From NCBI RefSeq assembly GCF_014652915.1, contig NZ_BMZS01000007.1:62001-126000 (forward strand): a stretch of 64,000 nt of DNA, read 5' to 3'. Below are positions 1-7,927 of the stretch, one piece after another. Numbering within the stretch: the first letter of the stretch is position 1; each line of letters opens with the position of its first letter. This stretch comes from Thalassobaculum fulvum (lineage in GTDB: Bacteria > Pseudomonadota > Alphaproteobacteria > Thalassobaculales > Thalassobaculaceae). The position numbers and the translations under genes were made by a program. The notes under the pieces were generated by a model. It did no database searches. It was not told the origin of the DNA and worked only from the letters and a program-made list of their open reading frames with translations.

Positions 1-687
1 CACGATCTGCGGTCCTTCCAGCAAGGCGGCCAGGTCGGCGCGGACCGACCGCTTCAGCGGCGTCGGCATGGGGATCTCGTCGAGGCTCTCGCCGGCGAAC
101 CCGTCCGGCCGCTTCCAGAGGGCGGAGGTCTGGCGGTCGTGGGCGAGGTAGCGGACCTTGCCGCCGGGGCCGACGGAGACGATCTTGGCCCGGCCCGGCG
201 TGTCGACCACGCGGTCGACGAGCTGGTCGCCGGGACTGAACCGGGTGGCCACGAGGAACCGCCACATTTCCTGCACCTGCCGGTCGTTGATGTCGGTCGG
301 CAGGCAACCGGCGAGGCGATCCTGCATCAGCGGGAAACCCGGGCGCGATGTCAGGCCGACGGATTCGTGGATGAGTTCCGGCAATTGCTCGATCGAGTCC
401 GCGACCAATGCGCCGCAGGCTCCGCGATCGTACACCCGGACCACGAATCGACGTTCACTTCGGGCTCTACGAAGGATCTCGATCGCTGCGCACACCGTCC
501 TCGACCCGGCGTTCAGCGGATTGATCCAGAGCTCGACGCTGTCGGTCCCGGCGCGCAGGTTGATCCAGCCGCGTCGATCGACCGCGTCGATCCGCTCGTC
601 GATCGAGCGAAACAGGGCCGCGTCGTTTGCCGGAACCGTGGCGCCCGTCCCGTCTACCCAGATCGACTCGAAATGGTGCGTCCGCAC
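1..687 (-). CDS. Unknown protein, 3' part only (runs off the window)
   Basis: An open frame on the minus strand is read continuously for 229 codons and leaves the window at base 1, so the C-terminus is missing. I do not recognise the family. The protein is soluble-looking, with no membrane segment or signal peptide, and has alternating charged and hydrophobic stretches typical of a real globular protein. Codon third positions are GC-rich as in neighbouring genes. The start is uncertain: a GTG at 685-687 is used here because codons upstream of it become AT-rich and unlike coding sequence, but no good ribosome binding site decides it. It lies downstream of, and in the same direction as, the HTH regulator gene, with about 107 bases between them. 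Confidence 0.5.
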   Translation of the reverse strand, partial: MRTHHFESIWVDGTGATVPANDAALFRSIDERIDAVDRRGWINLRAGTDSVELWINPLNAGSRTVCAAIEILRRARSERRFVVRVYDRGACGALVADSIEQLPELIHESVGLTSRPGFPLMQDRLAGCLPTDINDRQVQEMWRFLVATRFSPGDQLVDRVVDTPGRAKIVSVGPGGKVRYLAHDRQTSALWKRPDGFAGESLDEIPMPTPLKRSVRADLAALLEGPQIV

Positions 688-794
688 GTTGGAACCACCC
701 GCAGAGATACACCCACTGCGCGAAGTACTAACGCAAAACGACGACGTAAGCGAACCAAAAAATGGCCATTTGGCGCATTTTTCGTATCTCGCCT

Positions 795-1445
795 CTAGAA
801 CTGAGGCCTTCCGAGCGACGTGATCGTCACCAGGCCGCGTTCGGGCCCGTCATCGGTCGGCACGGTGAGCGCCACGAACTCCAGCCCGAGCGGCGTACGC
901 ACGTACTGGAACACCGGGTCGTTGGCGATCAGCGCCTTCCAGTAGCGCTCGGCGGCCGCCCGGGCGACGGCCGGGTCCGCCAGGTCCAGGACACGCGCAC
1001 CTCTGACGTGGTTGCCGGCCCAGCGAATGCCGTCGCCGATCCAGTCGAAGTAGAGATCGTTGTCGCGCAACGACACCGACGTCGTCCGCTTGGCGTTGAT
1101 CTTCGCCATCTGCTCGACGACATCGCTCTTGCGGCGGGTAACCGAGGCGATTTCCAGCATGGCGTAGAGATCCGGAAGCGCCATCCGGGCCCGGTACAGC
1201 TTCTCCGGCGGCAGGTCGATGACCAGCAGAGGGTCCGGGGAATGGAGCCGCGCGGCCGGACCGAGCCCGACGACCTTGGCGATCGTATCGAGCGTGGACT
1301 GCCGCGCGTCGAGGTGCCCGTCGCTGTTGAACACGCGATTGATGGTCCGGACCGACAGGCCGGTGGCCTTCGAGATGTCCCGTTGGCTCAGCTTGAGCTT
1401 GCGCGCCGCCTCCTGGAGATCGCGTCCGGTCAGCCCTTGCGTCAT
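795..1445 (-). CDS. HTH transcriptional regulator with C-terminal PAS-like domain
   Basis: This 216-residue protein starts with a helix-turn-helix at about residues 10-45; the stretch SQRDISKATGLSVRTINRVF matches XRE/LacI-type DNA-binding helices. The rest (about 70-216) resembles PAS_5-type sensory domains, with tryptophans, a conserved RGARVLDLADP-like segment and a terminal GLVTITSLGR strand. It probably binds DNA and senses a small ligand; the target is unknown. The ATG at 1443-1445 begins one base after the stop codon of the upstream transporter gene, so the two are almost certainly co-transcribed and the regulator may act on that transporter. The start is fixed by this junction; upstream in-frame codons lie inside the transporter gene. 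Confidence 0.7.
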   Translation of the reverse strand: MTQGLTGRDLQEAARKLKLSQRDISKATGLSVRTINRVFNSDGHLDARQSTLDTIAKVVGLGPAARLHSPDPLLVIDLPPEKLYRARMALPDLYAMLEIASVTRRKSDVVEQMAKINAKRTTSVSLRDNDLYFDWIGDGIRWAGNHVRGARVLDLADPAVARAAAERYWKALIANDPVFQYVRTPLGLEFVALTVPTDDGPERGLVTITSLGRPQF

Positions 1446-1446
1446 G

Positions 1447-2328
1447 TCAGGCGCTCTCCGTGCGCTCCCTTCGCCATGCAATCCTGCCATACATCGCCGC
1501 GGCGATGATGAGAACCGCGCCGGCCACGACCAGGGCCGACGGTACGACACCGAACAGCAGGCCATCCACCGCCAATGCGAAGATCAGCCGGCTTGCCTCG
1601 GCCGGCTGTATCGCCGCCGCCGCCGCGAACCGATACGCGAGGACGTTGAGGTGCTGTGCCAGCCAGAGCAGGACCCCGACGGCCACGCAGGCGGCCAGGG
1701 CGCGCCAGTCCAGGTCGACCCATCCATGGATCGCCGGCACCCCGAACACGAACACCAGGCCGATCGCCTGCCAGCCGACGACCGCCTCGGCTGTCTCGTC
1801 GGGCATTGCCCGGATCAGCAGCATGGTCACCGAGATGGCCAGGGCGGAAACCAGGGCGGCAAGGCTATAGACGTTGACGGCGGTGGTCTCCGGCGCGAGC
1901 ACCATCACCACGCCGAGGCTCGCGATCCCGATCCGCACCCACGAGGATGCTCCGACGGCTTCCTTCAGGAACAGCGTGGCCAGCGCCGCCGTGAACAGCA
2001 TGCGGGAAAACAGCAGGGCGGTGGTCTCGGCCACCGGCAGGTTCGTCATCGCCAGGAAGCCGGTGAAGATCGCCACTCCGGTCGCGAGGCAGCGCGCGAG
2101 ATGCTTCCAGGGCGCGCGGGTCTTCATGACGGCCACGCCCTTCGCGCGGATGCCCGGCATCACCAGGATGACCACCACGAGCTGCTGAAGGAAGGCGATC
2201 TGGAAAGCCGGGACCGAGCCGCCGAGGCCATGAACAATCGCATTGATCGCAACGAAGGCGGCGCCGGCTGCCGAGAGGCACGCCGATCCCTTGAACTCGC
2301 CCGGCTGCCCCTTCCACCAGTTCAACAT
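1447..2328 (-). CDS. DMT superfamily (EamA-type) transporter
   Basis: The 293-residue protein has ten predicted hydrophobic segments arranged as two EamA repeats, the usual size and layout for drug/metabolite transporters of the inner membrane. Members export amino acids, metabolites or drugs; the substrate cannot be told from sequence. Glutamates in the membrane, such as in the VAETTALLFSRMLF and QPAEASRLIF segments, sit where the family has conserved residues. The gene is first in a two-gene operon with the HTH/PAS-like regulator that follows after one base. It diverges from an unknown gene starting at 2478; the roughly 150-base divergent region holds small dyads (for example CACTC...GAGTG around 2420-2440) that could be operators. 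Confidence 0.85.
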   Translation of the reverse strand: MLNWWKGQPGEFKGSACLSAAGAAFVAINAIVHGLGGSVPAFQIAFLQQLVVVILVMPGIRAKGVAVMKTRAPWKHLARCLATGVAIFTGFLAMTNLPVAETTALLFSRMLFTAALATLFLKEAVGASSWVRIGIASLGVVMVLAPETTAVNVYSLAALVSALAISVTMLLIRAMPDETAEAVVGWQAIGLVFVFGVPAIHGWVDLDWRALAACVAVGVLLWLAQHLNVLAYRFAAAAAIQPAEASRLIFALAVDGLLFGVVPSALVVAGAVLIIAAAMYGRIAWRRERTESA

Positions 2329-2477
2329 CGGTCCGTCGACCCTTCGCAGTATGCCGATGCGTAAGGCGCCGGACCGAAACTTGGAGCCGGCTGGCGCTCA
2401 ACGAATCGCGCTTGAGGAGCACTCCCCCATAGAGTGGGACGTCACCGAATGGTGGCGACAACCAATGGAGGAAGTTG

Positions 2478-3236
2478 ATGAAACACGAGGCGCCCAGCAT
2501 CCGCAAGACCGACATCGATCGCGAAAGCTCGTACCTCTTGCGTAAGTTGCTCCGTCAGGCGCGCGGGTCCGTCGCGAACGCGTTCGGGGCCACGCTTTCG
2601 GTGCATGGCGATTTCCAGGCGTTCGGCCAGGTGGACCGTGAGGGTGGCTACGCCTTCGGGGCCTACGACAACCGCTTCACCCGGTCCTCCCGCGGAACCT
2701 GCATCATCGTCAAGCACCGGGGACGCAAGATCGGGACGTATGCCTGCGCGTTGTACGATGCCCATCCGTGCATGAGCGATGTCATGGAGGGACCGGGTCT
2801 GTACTTCGACGGCACCGACGACCACCTGCGCATCGAGGGGGCGACCGCGCGCCAGTGGTTCCAGGCGATGCGCGGCTCGGTCGGTTTCTCCGGCGGGATC
2901 TGGGTATCCAAGCAGTACCGCGGCACGCCGCTCAGCCGTACCCTCGTTCCGCTCCTGCCGCTGCTCGGCCGGGCGATCGCGGTCGAGTGCTGGGGCGTCG
3001 ACCACGTGTTCGCGATGATGCCCGAACAGGTCATGCGAAAGGGAATCGGCGCGCGCTACCGGCTGTCGATCACCGAGCCGGGCATCGTCTGGCACCACCG
3101 CGGCGCCGACATCCCGATGTGGTTCGGCTACCACCCGCCGCTGATGATCGTTCACGACGCCCTGTCGTTCCTCGACCGCGGACTGTCGCTGTTCGACGAA
3201 TCCGGCGCCGGCGCCGTGCGGACGGCCGCCGCCTGA
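2478..3236 (+). CDS. Conserved hypothetical protein, possible acyltransferase fold
   Basis: This is a 252-residue soluble protein that I cannot assign with confidence. The start is the ATG at 2478, preceded by a good ribosome binding site (GGAGGAA at 2467-2473). No signal peptide or membrane helix is visible. The central segment (about residues 60-140), with alternating strands, FGAYDN, GRKIGTYACALYDAHP and a SGGIWVSKQYRG stretch followed by a leucine-rich helix, is reminiscent of GNAT-like N-acyltransferases, but the acetyl-CoA pyrophosphate loop is not convincing. It stands alone between a divergent transporter operon and a convergent oxidoreductase gene, with a strong hairpin after its stop codon. 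Confidence 0.6.
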   Translation: MKHEAPSIRKTDIDRESSYLLRKLLRQARGSVANAFGATLSVHGDFQAFGQVDREGGYAFGAYDNRFTRSSRGTCIIVKHRGRKIGTYACALYDAHPCMSDVMEGPGLYFDGTDDHLRIEGATARQWFQAMRGSVGFSGGIWVSKQYRGTPLSRTLVPLLPLLGRAIAVECWGVDHVFAMMPEQVMRKGIGARYRLSITEPGIVWHHRGADIPMWFGYHPPLMIVHDALSFLDRGLSLFDESGAGAVRTAAA

Positions 3237-3261
3237 GCGGCAGGTCATGCATGCAACCCGA

Positions 3262-3295
3262 CCGTCTCGGCGTGCGGGGACGGACGCCGAGACGG
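3262..3295. terminator. Strong hairpin between convergent genes, probable bidirectional terminator
   Basis: Perfect 12-base arms CCGTCTCGGCGT (3262-3273) and ACGCCGAGACGG (3284-3295) enclose a 10-base loop. The dyad can be extended outward through CAACCC and GGGGTTG with a few mismatches. It lies between two genes that converge (ending 3236 on plus and 3313 on minus). There is no T run, so it could be a Rho-aided or transcript-end-protecting structure and not a classical intrinsic terminator. Confidence 0.6.
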
Positions 3296-3312
3296 GCCGG
3301 GGTTGCGCCGGA

Positions 3313-4197
3313 TCAGCCCTCGATGATCACGAGGGTCCTGACCTCGATGCTCTCGCGCGGGGCGGCGTCGGCGGGGGTGTCCGGCTGCTCGAAGGCGCCG
3401 TGCGGGGTGAACCGGGCGCGGCCGTCGTCCAGGCTGTCCCAGCCCTTGATCAGCAGCACCTCGTCGGCGGTCATCCACGGCGCGTAGTACCAGCGCTGAC
3501 CGGGCTCGTGGGCGAGGTGGTAGATCTCGCCGACCCGGTTCGGGAACACTTGGTCGGTGGCGATCAGGTCCTCCGGCCGGACGCTGGAGGCGTCGGCGAG
3601 GGCCAGCGGGGCGCGCTCGACCGGGCCGCGGATCGGCCGCCAGACGTTGACCTGGACGACCCGGGCGCCGCCGGCGAGCAGCCGGTCTGCCTCGTCGTTG
3701 CCGACCACGTCGCGCAGCCGCTGCGGCCCGCTCTTCGCCGTGTAGTCGACGTGGACCCGGCTGGCCGGGCCGCGGCTGCCGTCGCGGTTCGGGGCGCCGG
3801 GGCCGGCGTCGGAGCGCCGGGTGGCGTCGAAGATCACCACGCGGGCGGCGCCGAGCGCCTCCTTCAGCAGCGCCTCGATCTCGGCATAGTAGCGGGTCTC
3901 CACCGCCACGTCGTCGTACAGGTCCTCGACCGCGGTCGGCCGGCGCAGCAGCGCGAAGCCCTCGCGGTCGAGCGACAGCGAGTAGGCGATCGGGCGCATG
4001 TCGTGGATCGGCACCCGGTGGCGCTCGGTCTCGAACAGCACCCGCGGTGCGCCGCCGGTCAGCGCCGAGCTGTGGAAGACCGGCTTGGTGTCGGACGGGG
4101 TGATGAAGGTCAGTTCGGCCTCGATCGCGGCAAGCGGCGCGCGGGTGGAGACGCCGGGGTTCGCTGCGGTGGTCCGGTTCGCGGTCTGGACGCTCAT
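3313..4197 (-). CDS. CmcJ/NvfI-family oxidoreductase
   Basis: The 294-residue product shows the hallmarks of the family that includes CmcJ, NvfI and gibberellin GA4 desaturase-like enzymes: a HVDYT motif (HxD, likely iron ligands), a VNVWRPIRGPVERAPLALAD segment, and a C-terminal HLAHEPGQRWYYAPWMTADE segment with a second histidine. These enzymes act as 2-oxoglutarate/iron-type oxygenases or with partner methyltransferases in secondary metabolism; the substrate here is unknown. The ATG at 4195-4197 follows GAGGAAG at good spacing. It is 172 bases downstream of, and co-oriented with, a class C serine hydrolase gene, so the two may form a loose operon. The family assignment is firm, the role is not. 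Confidence 0.75.
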   Translation of the reverse strand: MSVQTANRTTAANPGVSTRAPLAAIEAELTFITPSDTKPVFHSSALTGGAPRVLFETERHRVPIHDMRPIAYSLSLDREGFALLRRPTAVEDLYDDVAVETRYYAEIEALLKEALGAARVVIFDATRRSDAGPGAPNRDGSRGPASRVHVDYTAKSGPQRLRDVVGNDEADRLLAGGARVVQVNVWRPIRGPVERAPLALADASSVRPEDLIATDQVFPNRVGEIYHLAHEPGQRWYYAPWMTADEVLLIKGWDSLDDGRARFTPHGAFEQPDTPADAAPRESIEVRTLVIIEG

Positions 4198-4369
4198 GGC
4201 TTGCTTCCTCGGTTGTCGCGACCGGCAGGCCGGCCGTCGAAAGTCGATGCGAGGAAAGTGGGGGCTTCGGCGGGTGCGCGCCAACGAGTTCGGTTCAGGG
4301 TGACTTGAACAGAATTCAAGTGGCGGGTCTCGCAGGCGCAATCCTCCGTCGCCGAGAGGTGAACAGCAG

Positions 4370-5758
4370 TCAACCGGGATCGGGCCGGGGTGCGCGGTCG
4401 TAGCGGTCGACCAGCTCGGCGGCCAGGGCCGTCTCCGTCAGGTAGCGGGTGCCGCCGAGCTGGACCTCGGCGACCTCGCCCCCGACGTTCCGGATCAGCC
4501 TGGCGCCCTCGCCGTGGTTGGCGAAGCCGCCGGCCAGCCGGATGGTTCCCGCGTCCGGCCCGGTGACCGCGATCTCGCCGGCGTCGAGGAAAGGGTTGAG
4601 CAGGGCCGGGGCACAGATCGCCACGTGATCGCGCATCGGCACCAGGTCGGCGACGTTCCACAGCGTCCACCAGCGGCCGGCCCAGTCGCGGGTCCTCGCG
4701 GTCGCCGCCCCGCGCTTCTCGAACGCTCGCAGGATGTGGACGATGCCGTCGGACCACTGGTGGGCGTAGCCGTCGACGGCGTTTGTCAGCACCGACACCG
4801 TCAGGTCGCGGCCCGGCAGCACGACGGTGCGGCTGATGCAGCTCTGGAAGCCGCCGGCGTGGCCGAACCACTCCCAGTCGCCGACCCGGCCGAGGATCAG
4901 GCCGAGGCCGTAGTGGCGGTCGAGGCTGGAATGCGCGTCGCTCCACTGACGGCGAACCATCTCGCGGCGGCTCTCGGACGCCAGCACGCTGCGCTTGGCG
5001 GCCGGGTCCAGGCTGGCGAAGAACCGCGCCAGGTCGCCGGCGGTCGACACGAACCCGGTCGCCGAGGACAGCGCCCGTGTGTCGTTGGTGCCGGGCACGA
5101 TCACCCGCCGGCCGAGCGGCAGCTTGCCGCTGTGGCCGCTGACCATCGGCGTGCCCTCGGGCAGCGGCATGTCGGGCTCGGTCTCCTGGAGGCCGGCGCG
5201 GGCCACGACGGTGCGGCGGATCCACTCGCGGTACGGCTTGCCGGTCACGCTCTCGATCACCAGTCCGAGCAGGCCGAAGCCGTGGTTCGAGTACTTGAAG
5301 CGGGTGCTGGCCGGCAGCACCGGCGCCTCGGCGAGCGCGGCCCGCAGCTCGGCCTCGTCGAGATAGGGGCGGCGGTCCTGCCACTGGCCGGCGTCCAGGC
5401 CGTCGCGGATCAGCCCGGCGCTGTGCGACAACAGCTGGCCGATGGTGGCGGCCGCGACCGCGGGATGCAGGCCGTCGACATGGCGTCCGACCGGGTCGTC
5501 GAGCCGCAGCCTGTCGGCCTCGCGCAGCTTGAGGATGCCGGCGGCGGTGAAGCTCTTGGAGTGCGACGCGACCCTGAACCGGTGCCGGGGCGTCAGGCGT
5601 TCGCCGGTCGCCAGGTTGGCGTGGCCGAACGCCCGCTCCAGCACGACCTTGCCGCGATGGGCGATCGCGATCGCGCAGCCCGGCTGTTCCGACAGCCGCA
5701 TCTGGTGCTCGAGCCAGCGGGGGACGTAGTCGAGCGCCGCCGTGATCCAAGCCTGCAT
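4370..5758 (-). CDS. Serine hydrolase, beta-lactamase class C / D-aminopeptidase family
   Basis: A 462-residue protein with the three penicillin-recognising motifs: SHSK at residues 65-68 (SxxK, nucleophile Ser65), YSN at 156-158 (YxN), and HAG at 300-302, where the third motif is HxG rather than KTG. HxG is common in esterases and D-aminopeptidases of this superfamily. A further domain of about 120 residues follows. There is no clear signal peptide, so it may be cytoplasmic, which argues against it being an antibiotic-resistance beta-lactamase. It hydrolyses an unknown ester, amide or D-amino-acid peptide. It is upstream of the CmcJ-like gene and diverges from the HtpX-like protease gene. 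Confidence 0.8.
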   Translation of the reverse strand: MQAWITAALDYVPRWLEHQMRLSEQPGCAIAIAHRGKVVLERAFGHANLATGERLTPRHRFRVASHSKSFTAAGILKLREADRLRLDDPVGRHVDGLHPAVAAATIGQLLSHSAGLIRDGLDAGQWQDRRPYLDEAELRAALAEAPVLPASTRFKYSNHGFGLLGLVIESVTGKPYREWIRRTVVARAGLQETEPDMPLPEGTPMVSGHSGKLPLGRRVIVPGTNDTRALSSATGFVSTAGDLARFFASLDPAAKRSVLASESRREMVRRQWSDAHSSLDRHYGLGLILGRVGDWEWFGHAGGFQSCISRTVVLPGRDLTVSVLTNAVDGYAHQWSDGIVHILRAFEKRGAATARTRDWAGRWWTLWNVADLVPMRDHVAICAPALLNPFLDAGEIAVTGPDAGTIRLAGGFANHGEGARLIRNVGGEVAEVQLGGTRYLTETALAAELVDRYDRAPRPDPG

Positions 5759-5915
5759 GGTGCCGCCTTCCGAACCGTCGTGCCGATGGGGGACGGCAGT
5801 GTATCCGCGTCGGCCGGCCGCGCGCAGCCGGCAGCACCGTTCCTTCCCGGCGAGACTGCCTCTTCACCGCGGCACGAAGCCACCTACGTTACGGCTGCAA
5901 TCGACGAGGCTCACG

Positions 5916-6875
5916 ATGGCGACGAACGGTCGGCGGCGCTCCGTGCACAGGCTGCGCAACATCCTGCACTCGGTCGTGCTGGTGCTCGGCATGGCGCTGA
6001 TCGCCGCGGCCTGCGCCTGGGCGCTGTGGGGCTGGGAGGGCGTGCTGTGGGCGGTCGGCGCGGTCGTGCTGGCGATGGGACTGTCGCCGTCGATCCCGCC
6101 GGGGCTGGTGCTGTCGCTGTACCGGGCCCGGCCGATGAGCCGGGCGGAGTTCCCCGAGGGCTACGCGCTGTCCGACGAGCTGGCCCGGCGGGCCGGGCTG
6201 CCGGTGCCGCCGCGGCTGCACTACGTCCCGAGCGCGGTCGCCAACGCCTTCGCGGTCGGCAACCGGCAGGACGCGGCGCTCGCGGTCAGCGACGGCATGC
6301 TGCGCACCCTGACGGCGCGCGAGCTGGCCGGGGTGCTGGCGCACGAGATCAGCCACGTCGCCAACAACGACCTGTGGATCATGAACCTGGCCGACGCCAT
6401 GAGCCGGGCGACGGCGCTGCTGTCGAACGTCGGGATCGTCCTGCTGGCCCTGAACCTGCCGCTGGTCCTGATGGGCGCGGTCGCGGTGCCGTGGTCGCTG
6501 ATCCTGGTGCTGGTGCTGTCGCCGACCGCGATGAGCCTGCTGCAGCTCGCGCTGTCGCGGGCCCGCGAGTACGAGGCCGACCTCGGCGCTGCCGGGCTGA
6601 CCGGCGATCCGGCCGGTCTCGCTTCGGCGCTGCTGCGGCTGGAGCGCCAGCAGGGCCGGATCTGGGAATCCATCCTGATGCCCGGCCGCAACGTGCCCGA
6701 CCCGTCGCTGCTGCGCACCCACCCGCCGACCGCGGAGCGGGTGCGCCGCCTGATGGACCTGGCGGAGCACGAGCCGCGGCCGGACGAGGGGAGGCGACGG
6801 CCAGTGGTACTGCCGGGCGACTACCGCGTAGTCGGCTCGGCCCCGCGCTGGCGGTGGCCGGGCCTCTGGTACTGA
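5916..6875 (+). CDS. M48 family zinc metalloprotease, HtpX-like
   Basis: The 319-residue membrane protein has two hydrophobic segments at about residues 20-65, then a peptidase M48 domain with HEISH (HExxH, zinc ligands and catalytic Glu) near residue 145. A second hydrophobic pair follows, and the downstream AREYEADLGAAGL provides the third zinc ligand (the first Glu of the ExxxD motif). Family members clear misfolded membrane proteins. The start is set at the ATG at 5916 (GAGG at 5905-5908), because the upstream frame lacks coding character. It is longer at the C-terminus than Escherichia coli HtpX (about 293 residues). It is divergent from the serine hydrolase gene and followed by a REP-like palindrome. 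Confidence 0.85.
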   Translation: MATNGRRRSVHRLRNILHSVVLVLGMALIAAACAWALWGWEGVLWAVGAVVLAMGLSPSIPPGLVLSLYRARPMSRAEFPEGYALSDELARRAGLPVPPRLHYVPSAVANAFAVGNRQDAALAVSDGMLRTLTARELAGVLAHEISHVANNDLWIMNLADAMSRATALLSNVGIVLLALNLPLVLMGAVAVPWSLILVLVLSPTAMSLLQLALSRAREYEADLGAAGLTGDPAGLASALLRLERQQGRIWESILMPGRNVPDPSLLRTHPPTAERVRRLMDLAEHEPRPDEGRRRPVVLPGDYRVVGSAPRWRWPGLWY

Positions 6876-6884
6876 CAGTGGTGC

Positions 6885-6988
6885 GTGGGTCCCGGCTCTG
6901 CGCTGCGCTTCGGCCGGGATGAGGATTGGGGGTGTTCTCCTTCAGCCCTCATCCCGGCCGCAGCGGCGAAGCCGCGTAGAGCCGGGAG
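6885..6988. repeat. REP-like inverted dimer, copy A
   Basis: Two imperfect copies of a GC-rich unit face each other between the protease gene and the dienelactone hydrolase gene. The outer ends read GGTCCCGGCTCT and AGAGCCGGGA. The inner ends read CCGGGATGAGG (6914-6924) and CCTCATCCCGG (6947-6957). The same unit recurs at 17004-17100, with relatives at 23108, 24916 and 29938. Confidence 0.75.
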
Positions 6989-7008
6989 CTATGCGCTAGG
7001 TGGGCGCC

Positions 7009-7677
7009 TCAGCCCAGGCTCTTGGCGAAGAAGGCGAGCGTGCGCTCGCGAGCGATCTCGGCGCTCTTCGGCTCGAAGCTGCCGCGGTGGTCGCAGTTGA
7101 AGCCGTGGCCGGCCGGGTAGACGTGCACCGGCAGTTCGGGGTGCGCCTTGCGGACGGCGTCGACCTCGGTCATCGGGATGGCGTGGTCGTTCTCGCCGAA
7201 ATGCAGGATCACCGGGCAGTGCGGCTGCTCGGCCGCGAAGCTGCCGATGCCGCCGCCGTAGTAGGAGGCAACCGCCGCGAAGCCGTCCAGGCGGGTGGCG
7301 GTCAGCCAGGCCAGCGTGCCGCCCCAGCAGTAGCCAACCGCGGCGATCCGGCCGGCCGACTTCACCGTCTCGGCGGCGGCGCGGATGTCGAGCAGGGCGT
7401 CCTCGTTGCTCACCCGGCCGCGGATCTCGCGGCCCTCGGTGATGTCGTCCTCGCTGTAGCCAAGCTCGATCCCCGGCTTCACCCGGTCGAACAGGGCCGG
7501 TGCGATCGCCAGATAGCCCTGCCCGGCATAGTCGTCGGCGACCGCCCGGATGTGGCTGTTGACGCCGAAGATCTCCTGGATGACCACGACGCCGCCCTTC
7601 GGGCGGCCTTCCGGCTGGGCGAGATAGGCGGCGAACTTGTGCCCGTCCTCGGCGGTAAGGGTCAAAGTGTCGGCCAT
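7009..7677 (-). CDS. Dienelactone hydrolase family protein
   Basis: A 222-residue alpha/beta hydrolase with the dienelactone hydrolase signature GYCWGG (nucleophile Cys117), an acidic residue Asp164 in HFGENDHAIP, and His191 in YPAGHGFNCD; together they form the Cys-Asp-His triad. Carboxymethylenebutenolidases open dienelactone rings in aromatic degradation, but most genome copies lack such pathway neighbours, as here, and act on unknown esters. It is cytoplasmic with no signal peptide. The start ATG at 7675-7677 follows GGAGGAG. It diverges from the PSD-like gene across a 250-base region whose middle is AT-rich. Confidence 0.85.
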   Translation of the reverse strand: MADTLTLTAEDGHKFAAYLAQPEGRPKGGVVVIQEIFGVNSHIRAVADDYAGQGYLAIAPALFDRVKPGIELGYSEDDITEGREIRGRVSNEDALLDIRAAAETVKSAGRIAAVGYCWGGTLAWLTATRLDGFAAVASYYGGGIGSFAAEQPHCPVILHFGENDHAIPMTEVDAVRKAHPELPVHVYPAGHGFNCDHRGSFEPKSAEIARERTLAFFAKSLG

Positions 7678-7927
7678 GGCGGCTCCTCCCGGTTTTCGGT
7701 CGCCGGATCGGCGGTGGCGGATTTCGGGCGGGAAGGTTGCACAGTTGCCGGGTGGGTAGAAGGGGCCACGCCGCGCCGGCATCGGGGCGGCGCGTCGGAG
7801 CGTTCGGCGTATATGCATTCTAAAGTTGTGTTATATTTAATCGTGTACATTGAATTGGTGTTCTCGGGTGCTGTCGGGCCGAGCCGGGCGACGAGCCGGC
7901 CCCGCCCGTGGCGTGAGGGAGGGGGAC
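7678..7927. promoter_or_regulatory. Divergent intergenic region with AT-rich promoter island
   Basis: This 250-base gap separates dienelactone hydrolase (minus) from the PSD-like gene (plus). Bases about 7805-7860 are strikingly AT-rich for this genome (TATATGCATTC, TTATATTTAATC), the likely promoter position for one or both genes. Exact -35 and -10 elements cannot be assigned by eye. The rest is GC-rich with no recognisable gene. Confidence 0.45.

Noticed and set aside
755-773. AT-rich palindrome AAATGGCCATTT as a terminator of the HTH gene
   Set aside because: The dyad is only 12 bases with no loop; although Ts follow on the minus strand, it cannot form a stable stem.
4370-5758. Antibiotic-resistance AmpC beta-lactamase
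   Set aside because: No signal peptide and HxG in place of KTG point to an esterase or aminopeptidase in the same superfamily.
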